In this document: piece by piece, positions 49,201-60,494 of the stretch | How the letters are laid out: each line of letters opens with the position of its first letter | Position numbering within the stretch: position 1 is the stretch's first letter | The notes under the pieces: model-generated | Databases searched by the model: none | What the model was told of the DNA's origin: nothing | Seen by the model: the letters and a program-made list of their open reading frames with translations, nothing else | From: Liolophura sinensis | Lineage: Eukaryota > Mollusca > Polyplacophora > Chitonida > Chitonidae | Assembly: GCF_032854445.1 (NCBI RefSeq) | Contig: NC_088295.1 | Location: 57,827,249-57,891,248, forward strand | Direction: 5' to 3' | DNA: 64,000 nucleotides | Position numbers and translations under genes: made by a program

Positions 49201-52200
49201 ATATCTCAACTGGTCGTCCATGGATTTTTGTGGAGAGGACTGCCTGAACAAGTACAAGAAACAGATGAAATCAACCTGTGGTCAGTGCTTCAAAACCCTG
49301 CCCCCAGCCCAGTGGGCAACATTTTGCCTCAAAGTGGGCAGTGAGGTTAAGCAGTTCTGCAACAGTGACTGCTACCTGACCTTCAAAACCAAATGCAAAG
49401 TCTGCGCCTACTGCAAGAAAGACGCGACCCAGGCGAACGGCAAGTTCAAGAATTGCTGCAGTGATGCATGCTTGAGAAAGTTTGAGAAAGAACAGGATGC
49501 TGATGTTGAAATTATCGGAGTTCAGCCAGGCAGTAAGGAGGTGGCCTGTGCCGTGTGCATGAAAATCAGCAAACCCAAACATGAGCTAACGTTCGAAGGT
49601 AAGCTGCAAAAAATGTGTAGCGATCCCTGCTACTCAGCATTCCAGTATGCCAATAAACTGACCAGCAACACCTGTGACAACTGCGGTGTGTACTGCTACG
49701 GTGAGGGCTCTAGCCCACAGTTCATCCAATTCGAGGGACACCAGAAACGTTTTTGTTGTACCAACTGTGTCAAGACATTCCGCTCTGCCAACAAGAAAAT
49801 GGTGCAGTGTGCCTGGTGTGGACTTCGCAAAACCAATTTTGACATGATCGAGAGAGTGGTCGCCAACAACAAATACCAGCTGTTCTGTTCTCTGAACTGT
49901 CTATCACTGTACAGGGTCAACCTTCAGGCCACGTCCAACCAATCCGTGACCTGTGATCAGTGCCGTAAGTTCGTTCCTGCTCAGTATCACCTGACCATGA
50001 GTGACGCGTCTGTCAGAAACTTCTGCTCTTACAGTTGCGTCATGACATTCCAGGGACAGTTTGGGGCGGAGTCTAAACAGGCTCCGCCCAGGAAGAACAC
50101 TGCTGTGGGACCTAAACCACCCAGTGCAGCAGATGCACGAGCATCCCCAAGAGGTAAGCCTGTCAGAGCTGTCCATTGTGATCCTTAAATTTAATGTTTG
50201 TATATAAATGCATAGTTTTCAGTTAAAATTAGAGAAGGAGGTAAGAGCTCAATAGTGTTTGTCTGAATTGAAAGTAATTATGTCATATACATGGTAAATG
50301 ACGCTACATGTAGGTTCTATTATAGCTTTGTACATGAAGAGCTCTACATGCATATTAATGGATATTTGACATGCCACTCCACATGTGCAAAGGTACTAAG
50401 TGGTCACGTTCATCAATCTCCAGGGAGTTTTCTACAGGATTCCCTTTCATCATAAATGGCAGTTATAAAACAATCAAGGTGCACCTTTTGTGAAGTTAAC
50501 CTTTATGTACATTATGATTAAAACTGAGGAAAACATGAACTGTTGGTGGCAGGAGCATAGACTGACTGCCCATTCCGTTTATTACATTCGGGGACTGTCC
50601 ATATGATCCCCTGACCACTACCGATGCTGTCCCGCGGCACCCAGTCAGTAAGAACCACAATCAGTCCTGTGAATCCTGGGATACATTTTCCGAGTCCCAG
50701 GGCGAAACTTTAGGTCATTAACCGTACGATTGGTTTAAATGGAGTTTCCAATGTAGGCGGCTACGGGGACAGCTTCCTGCAGCATGCTACTTACCTTTTT
50801 GTCACCTTGACATGTAGTTTTATCAGCCTGGGGTGCTGCATTTATTTATTCCTCTTTTTTTTTTTTTCCCCCTTTCTCTCTAATAACTGATATAATATCA
50901 TTGTCTAATGTCTTAGCATCACCAAAACCATAAACAAGTATACTGCATGCAAACTTACGTGAGCAGTTTTGTTTACATAAAAAGGTTGAAGGTTGTTAAT
51001 GCAGTACCAATATTGGATGGAATTGTGTGTGTACCAGTATATTCCACTATGTCTTAGCTAACTCTTTTTTAACGCAGCTGTTAAACACAGGATTCTTAAT
51101 GTGCGTGTACATATAAGGCAACCTGCAATGTATATTTGTACTTTGCTTACAAGTCCTTTTGAGCCACATACATGTGTACTTTTATACCTAATCATTCCAG
51201 TTACCCATACATGTACATGTACAAAACTGTAAGTGGGCAAGATGGGGGTTTGAACCCTGAACCATTGCTGACATGTATAAACTACATGTACACACTACTA
51301 CCAAACAAATGACATTGTAGACCTTTCAATTGAATTTTATAGGCTGTTTTTCAGGGCAATGTGTCCTCTTCAAGCTATCGTCTTATATATTGCATATGTA
51401 CATGTACACATTATGCTTAAAATATCAGTGGCAGTATCTCACCATGCCCCTTCTCTGGCCACTGATAGACACAGGCTCATTCTCCGTGAAAACAGCTTAG
51501 TAACCGAGTTACCAGCGAGCCAATCAAATTTTCCAAAATGCCTCAGAGATACAAGGAAAATCCATACACAAAATACTATTGAATGGTTGATGGCATGCGA
51601 TTCAATTTTTAAGCTTTATACGTGTAGCAACATGACCGACAGCATGTTTGAGCTGGACAAACTGTCAAACAAAATGTGTCTCAGTTTTGTAGAAATTCCT
51701 TTCATTTGAACCCACGACCATCCGCAGGTTGCTGGCAGACCCAGTGTATGTGCAGGTATGTGTGGCCATCAAAGTTACAGTGAGCATATATGTGGATTTG
51801 CTCTGTGAAATCAGGCCCTAAAACACTGCAGACTGCACTTCTGTAGAACATGGAGTAGGTAGCCACACCGCCACAGTTTCGAGCGTTTCTCCTATTATAC
51901 TTCATTTAATTCTCTTAGTGTCAGGTATGTGTACATTGTAGCTGGCTCCATTTGAAGGCTAGCCTTTAGCCTTCACCTCAAAAAGATAATGAAATCCCTG
52001 CTAACGTAGCTTAATATTTGTACTTGCAAAAATACTGTTGCAGGTTAAACTACAATTGTATTGACAGTTATTACACACTATGTAAATTTTTCCTGCACAG
52101 AAGCTTATTTGGCTCTGCATTTAATTCTTTGTGGAATGCATGATGCAATTGAATATGGTTTAAATTACTGCTTATAATTTTTCACAGTGATGCAAACAAG

Positions 52201-52848
52201 TTTCCTTTGCTATTGCTTTGCAAGAAAAGTTCACTTTTGCATTTTCACATATGGCATTGCAAATTGTGATGTCTTCAGGTGATTGGCATGCTGTACTTTT
52301 CCTGGTTAGCATTCTCTCTATTCTTGGCCATTCACAGCAGTCACTAAACCCCCTCCAGCCAATGCAGCTGTTCCTCCAATCATGTCCAGCGTAACAACTT
52401 TTACTCCCAAAACAGGTAAACTGATTGGCTAACACTACTAACCAACTGCATACATGTATGGTTTGTCTCTGGCGCGTGATTACATGTATAATCACCCACC
52501 TAACTCATCAGATTCATGCTCAAAAGTTCTCCGTGAATATTTCATTTGAATATAAAGCCATTTTTGAAACTTTATCCTTTTTAATTGTTGGAAGTCAAAT
52601 TTTGAAAAAAAATTACCAAATTTGTTTACTCAAAAGGTCTCAGTGAATGTTTCATTTGAACATAAAGCCATCATTTAAACTTCATCCTTTTTAAATGCTG
52701 GAAGTCGAATTTTGATAACAATCATTTGTTAACAATCATTTGTTAAAATTGTCATTGTGAAAGTTAAAAGTTCTGTTGGCTTGGCTTTTGCTATGCATTC
52801 ACAGTCACAGTAATCCCAGTTGTCATTGTTTTGTCATTGTTCACACAT

Positions 52849-52885
<37 letters not shown>

Positions 52886-55800
52886 CATATTGCTCTTTTG
52901 TTTTTGTCTGCTGCACTTTTCTCTTGGCCTGTTGCAACTTTTGTGTTTTTGCCTGCTGCTCTTTTGTTTTTTGACTATTGCGCTTTTGCTTTTGCGTATT
53001 GCTCTTTTGTTTTTGTATGCTACACTTTTCTTTTAGGCTATTGCACTTTTGCTTTTGCCCTTTTCTTTTGGACTATTGCACTTTTCTATTCGCCTACATT
53101 TGCACTTTTCTGTTATGAATTTCTGTGGGATGCACATCATAACATGTATTCAGAGAAATCAAGCCAACATTTGTTTAGAAGATACAGGTAGTAGCATGGA
53201 GCAATTATGTTTTTAATATTCTGTCTGCATTCTACGGTGAAGATAGATGTACAGGTGTATACAGGGCACATGTAGATGTGCATGTTCATTTTTCTTTTTT
53301 CTTATTTACAATTTAAACAATATTAAGCTGTTAGTCACATCTGGATTTACACTCAGAGGTTGTTAATAATTTTTATTTATTTATTTTTTTTGTGAAATAT
53401 TTAAATTATAATGAAATGATACATGTACAACATTGGGTTTTATTTTTTGTAAATGGCCTAAATTTACATTAGAAATTTCACATTTTGTCTATTTCAGAGA
53501 ATTGTATTTGCAAAGTAATATTTTCTGACTTTTATTTGCCTCTGAATATGTACTTGAATATACATGTATTTGGGTCACTTCATTATTTGTAACATAATAT
53601 TTTTTGTGCTCTGAAAGAAATAAATCTTATATGTACATGTATTTGGGTCACTTCACATTATTTGTAACCATAATATTTATTTATTTTTTTTTTGTGCTCT
53701 GAAAGAAATAAATTTCGTTTGTTTGACAGTAAACAACAGTAGCCAGTCTAGGACACAGACTGTAAACATCAAATCTCCAGGACAGATGCCCCTTGTCATC
53801 AATGCTCAGTCACAAGGGGTTAAGGTATGTTGTCGAAATAACAATAATTGTAAATTGATTTTATTTTATTGGTGTTTTATGTGGTTCTCGAGAATGTTTT
53901 ACTAATGCAATGACGGCCAGCGTTTTGGTGAAGAGAAACCGGGCTTAGTGTGGGAGACACCTCAACAATTGTTTACCGCAAGACATTGTTGCTAAAAGCC
54001 GTGTTTATACCTCATTGCTATGATATGTGACATCAGCTCTCCAAGTGTCTGTTAAAGAAAGATTTTACATTTACCTCTTTCTACTGAGAATCGCAAACCA
54101 GATCTCTTAACAAAAATGGCACCTCCACATCTGGGTTCCCGCAGGAATACACCAGCATAAATAAGCTTAGCATAATTACGGATTCGAGCTTTTTTTTTTC
54201 TGTATTCAGCATTTGATGTAAATGTGTTATAATTTCAGACAACAAGCAACCAGCAGCAGATTATCATACAGCCTCCACCCCCTAAGCAGGTGAAGAATAA
54301 GTCGCTGTTATGTAAACCTTATGTGCAGACAAAGGCTACTTCATGTCGCCCCAGCACCCAGACTAAAGAGACACAGACAGGTAAGTTTGAAGGGAAATGA
54401 GGTAACATTCACCAGTCACATGTAAAGGGAGGTAAATCTTGTACTTTCGGACTAATAGGGTGTCCATTTTATTGAGACAGCATTCAGTGTGGTAAATCAT
54501 ATCAGAATTGTTATATGTTAGGTTGGCTGATGCCGGCTTCTGCCTTTGTTCCTGGGAGGAGAAATGTGTTGTACCGTACAGATCAGAAATCACTTGACAT
54601 CCAGTGCGAATAAAACAAAACAAAGTCATGTCCAGTTGTTCTGACTGTTCTGCCATCTTCACCTGTCGAAGAACATTTACTTTGTGACTGCTGAACGCTT
54701 TTATTTGCGATCATGTTCTTAGCGCATGCATACGAGCCATGACTATACCGTCAGTGACTTCTTGTTTGAATGCGTACACACAATGGGATTCACCAGTGAA
54801 CAAAAATGTCCATCAATGATCGTATGATATAAGTGAAGGTCGTTTTCTTGTTAAAGTCGTGTTTCCATATCAAAGATGACAGCAATCAACGCACAGTGTA
54901 CAGTAAACACTGCTCACAGATTCAGTATTAGACATGGTCACTGGGTTCTGGCTGTGTGTTTCTCATTCTAAAGCCATTCTCAGACATAGTACTGATAATA
55001 ACACTGGCCAATAAAAATAAATAAACCAGTGATATTATATTGGTGCCGAGTGATCAAACGTGGTCTGATCGGTTTTTAAATTAAGTTACAATAGACAACG
55101 TGTAGATTTTATTGATCAGATGATCTCAGATCAGATCTCATTGTATTGCGTCAAAGTGCTCAACAATGTTTAAAGTGCGACTGAAATGCACTTTATTTTT
55201 TCTGTATTGCATGCTGAGAAAAGTGATACTTTAGGAACAGGCAAAAAACACACGTTTTGCTTGCTGTAATGTTATTTCTGGGCTTTACTCTAGGTTTCGG
55301 TTAATTGTATTTTTACTCGCTGAGAGAGAGGGCTTTGGCAGTTCTTCGTTTGCTGTGCACTAAAGGTTTTTCCAAAAGATAGTCTCTAAGTAAAACAATT
55401 AAAAGCATGAGCTGCTATATTTGATATCATATGTTGTAAATTTTTAATATTTAATAAGAATCAGATTTCGAATTTTGTATAATTCTTGTTTTCAGATGAA
55501 GACACAGGGAAGCCAGTGCTAATCCCTGTTCCTGTGCCGATCTACATCCCCACCCCTATGGCCATGTACAGTTGCCCCACCCTGTGCCAGTGCCCATTCC
55601 TGTCCCTATACCCATACCGTGCTTCATCCCAACTACAAAGAAGTCCTCAGCTAGCATTCTCAAACACATAAAGGTAAAAACAAATCCTGCATTATGTCAT
55701 CCCAGTAATGACGTTCCTATCGCTGATTTTTGTATATGTCCATATTTTGGGCTTTTTCACAATTTTGGTGAATTGAAATAAATGTTTCGGGTCTCTTTTG

Positions 55801-58800
55801 TGTACAGATTGAATTTGTGTTCTGTAAGCACTTACGTGGTACAGCATAAAACAACATGCGAAGAAAATAATTGCAATTGTCAAAATTACAATGGGGTGTG
55901 ATATTTTGAAGCTCTTAATGATTTCAATAAAAATTGAAGTAATCTAATTTGTTTTGAAGGTGTGAAATATTGTATTAGATTTCATTTGTAACATCATCGT
56001 CAAATCATACGGAAGTGGGTAGCATACAAGAAATAAACATCAGCATGCATATGTAAATTTGAAATGCTTCTCACCTATGCTGTCACTGTGAGTTCAAGTT
56101 CAGCTCATGCTGGCTTCCACTCCGGTTGTACGTGGGAAGGTCTGCCAGCAGCCTGCGGATGGTCACAGGTTTCCCCCAGGCTCTGCCCGATTTCCTCCCA
56201 CTACAATGCTTGCCTCCATTGTATAAGTGAAATATTCTTGAGTATGGCGTAAAACACCAATCATATAAATAAATGAATAAATTTGAAACGATGAATATAT
56301 GTATATGTCCAAATCATAATTGTAATGGTCTGGGATCAGTTTTTATTTTTATTTCAAGCTCTTAGTAGCAGATGAAGGACCACATATGTTAACCCTTAAA
56401 ATAAAAGGTTGCCAATGACAATAGGGGAGTTCTGACTTTGAACTCTTCAATCACTAAAGGGAAAAACAACCCTCGTGTATCATGCGACCTGTGAAAAATG
56501 TTAGGCCGCCTTTGTAGACATTACAGCTCCTCACTTATCTCCATTGTTTGTGTATTCTAAATAACATTTTGGGAAACTTTTTTGGGATGCTCATGTTATA
56601 GTAAATGTGATCCTGCAATAGTTGACCAACATTTTGACAGGTCACATGATACAGTTGGACTTTTTTTTACCCGTGGTGATAGAAGAGTTCGAAACTCCTG
56701 TATTCAGTGTTAGAACTCTGAATAACAATACCAATGCATTTGAACAGGAGATACTTGAGAAAATCCCCGCAGATCCATTTGAAGCAGAGTTGTTAAGGAT
56801 GGCAGAAGCAGTGGCCACTGCTGAGAAGGGCTCGGATGACGAAAGCGGGAAGAGTGATGACGATATGGCAGTCGATGGTGCGGTTGACGGTAGGTAAACC
56901 AATGACACGACTGTTTGGTCACTTAGATCATATGCTCAAAGTCTTGTATAGATGTTGGCTTCACTACGAGATAACCTAGTAGTCCTTGTTTAGATGGTAG
57001 CCCTAATGCATGCTCATCTTGTGTTCGGAATTTCCAGAATGAAGTCTTCATGAAAGGCATTGCTAGAATGTTTGAATCACACTATTCTGCATATAATTCA
57101 AACGTAAAGGCTGCATACATGTATGTGAGGAAATAGCTACATTACTTACAGTGTTTGACCTGATTATTATTTTTATTATTGTATTATGATATCCTACCGC
57201 TTTCGCATCTCATGGATGATCATTTGCACCTTTCAAGAGAACAGTATTTATGGCTTTCAACATGAACACTGTGCAGTATTCTATTTAATATTTATATTTG
57301 ACAATATCATGATTTTTGTGTATTAACTATTTGAACAAGCTGGGCAATGCTCTAAGCTGTAAGTCTTCAGATACTTCCCACTTTCACAAGAACAGTACCT
57401 GTAGTATTCTTCGTTATCTGTGCTGACCGCCTCGTTGACCTTATGTTTAAAGCATCTGTTTGGAAATCGGCAGATTCAAGATCAAACCCAGGTCGCGTCA
57501 TACCAAAATCTTTAAAAATGGTACTTTTTGCTGCCTGGCTTGGTGCTCAGCACTGAGAGGTTAAAGCAAGGAAACATGACCCGGTGTCAGTAAAATGTGA
57601 CTGAGTGGGGTGTCCTGTCTAGTGTCATTGACATGACAGTGGCGGTAACACTGTGGCGGCATGGACTCACCCCGGCACAAGAAGACACAGTATGTGTACA
57701 CACACCTAATGTCTCCTCTTCATCCTATGATTCAATAATTGTTAAGTACAGCGTAAACTGTGCAGTATTCACTGTAGCATAACAGATGTTGCCGGTACAA
57801 AGTAATACATTGCCAGCATATTGCAGGCAGAGTAATGGCTGACTCTTTGTTTCAGGTGAGGAGCCAGTTGATGTAAAGTCCGGTACAACAGAGACCGAGG
57901 AAGACATGCTGCAGATGGCCCTAAGGATGGCCACTGAAATGTCGGAGCCTGCCGATTTGGAGTCGCTAGTTGACCCGCTGCCCGTGAACTCTAACCCTGG
58001 TGCGTCATCTCGGAGGCTTGTTTAGCCGCAATACATTTACCTTTTCTCATCTGTGGCCTCGAGGAACTCGCAGTTTATATCTTCCCACCTGACAAGGCTG
58101 GGATGAACTGAAGTTGGACATTTTTTCTGTGTCACAGAATGAAAACACTGTTTTGTAACATGCCTTTGTAGCAAACATGTAAAAAACTATTTATGCATTT
58201 CGTATGTGACGAGGTTGATATGTTTAGTTTGAGGTCAAAACAAGCTACTAATAAAATGAATGGTGTGACTGGGTGAGGTCCTACTTCGGTGTGCTGCCAG
58301 TTCCTCGTTTTGATTTGTAATTGAGTGAAAGGCTACATTGTTTTTTATTGATAACCCTGAAGTGTTACTTCTGGTCTTATTGATAACCCTGAAGTGTTAC
58401 ATCTGGTGTTATTGATAACCCTGAAGTGTTACTTCTGGTATTATTGACCACTGTGAAGTGTGATTTCTGGTCTTCTTGATAACCCTGAAATGTTACTTCG
58501 GATCTTATTGATAACCCTGAAGTGTTACTTCTGGTCTTGTTGATAACCCTGAAGTGTTACTTCTGGTGTTATTAACAATAAGTGTTATTTCTGGAGTGGG
58601 CCTTTTGCAGTGTTAAGGTTTATTTACCAGGCCCCAGGACCATGAAGCTGTTTTTGAAGTGCGAAATATTTCACTGCGATAAAATTGCGAGTTAGCTCAA
58701 TTACATTTCCTTTGATACTAGAGATGTCTTTGAAGTCCATGACAAAATTTACAAAAATTTACAACATTAGATTTAAAGCGAAGTTAAGAATCAATTTGAC

Positions 58801-60460
58801 AGTTGCATGTACATGTATGCTGTCATGCGGGGCCTGGTCTTTTGGGATGCAAGTCTTGACACTCCCTTCTCCTCTTAAACCAGAAAATGACTTATTAAGG
58901 CTTAGAAATTCCTGAGCCCTGCATCCATTCACATTACAGAGCACATGTGATAGTGCAATACAACAACTTCTCACACCCAGATATAGCCCACTTTCCACTC
59001 ATGATTAGAAGCAATGTCCTAATCTAATGTGATTTACATCATTATCTTACATGCTGCCATAAATTAGTTTGTTCCACTGGAAAATCGATTTGATTAGCAC
59101 CAGTCCAATGAGCTACTTTCCATTATCATGTGTAGACGCAATGACATTGGCGAAGTTCACAGCCTTTTTGTGACTGGTTTGCAGTTTACATTGCATGCCT
59201 TTAAATTGTGAAGATGAGCCTCTTAATGAGGTAGGACCTGCACCCTATTATATCTGTAAAAGGTTCCCAGAAGAGTTACAATATCATGAGAATACAGGGT
59301 TATGATTATATCATGGAAATCCTGGTCTGTGATAGGGTAGGCTAGAGGGCAATGTATATGATCAAGCTGTTGCTCCCTGTACTGATTGATGCCAATATGA
59401 AAGAAGACCTGCTTCTGTCCCATCATCTGTCTTGGATCAGGAAAGCCTTAGTACTAGTCAGAATCATAGTTTCAGTTAAAAAAAAAAAAAATGAGGCAAT
59501 TTAAATTCTCAACACATGGAAGCAAGAATTTGTCTGGACAAATATCAGATGTGCAGGGGAATGACAACATGGCTCTTTGTTTTTCTCCAGATGTATTCTG
59601 ACTTTTTGTTTTTTCTTCAGAAAGTTTCAATAATTGGAGGCCATCTTATTGTGACCTTGCTTGTTGTTCACTGTTGACTTGGTTTTGCGACTGTTGATGA
59701 GTAATTAAGGTTTGGGGCCCAATTCCACAAAACCTTTCCTGACTTTAGTACGTCATATATTTGAAACACTATATTAGAACTTTAGGAGTACTTTCTCATA
59801 AGTGATGTCTTCAGAAGAAAATGTCAAAATCTGCTTTAATTCCTAAAACTTAGTGACAAGGTTTTACATTCCGACCTAGCCAGAAATGGCTTTGTGGAAT
59901 CAACCCAATGGTCTGATCTGGGATAAAAAGTTCTGTCACATGTATAGCATGTCTTGATATTCAGATGGATCTAGTAAGGAGTATCTTGTCTCTACTAGAG
60001 ACAGTATAAGACAACAATGTTACATACATTACCAAGTAAAGTCTTTCAAAAGCATCTTGTCTCTACTAGAGACAATATAAGACAACAATGTTACATACAT
60101 AACCAAGTAAAGCCTTTCAAAAGCAATTTCACGCCAAACTAATAAATTACCTTGGATATTTTAAGAATTTGTTATTGTCATTGCTTATTTGGGTGTCCCA
60201 AGTGATAAAGCCAAAACCCTGGTGTGTGAGGTTCAAGATCAGCCCAGATCAGGCCCTTATCAAGACTGTTGCATGACTCTTTAGTTAAAAAAATTTCAAC
60301 AAGACTATTGTGTTTACAGTCACTTGTCGATAAATATTTATATTATATAAAATTATCTTTTCATTTTACAAAAAACTTGTTTACTTTTTGTTATTTATTT
60401 CTTCTCGTAATATCTAGCATATCTTATTTAGCCATAAAATGATCTTGACAACACAAGACC

Positions 60461-60494
<34 letters not shown>

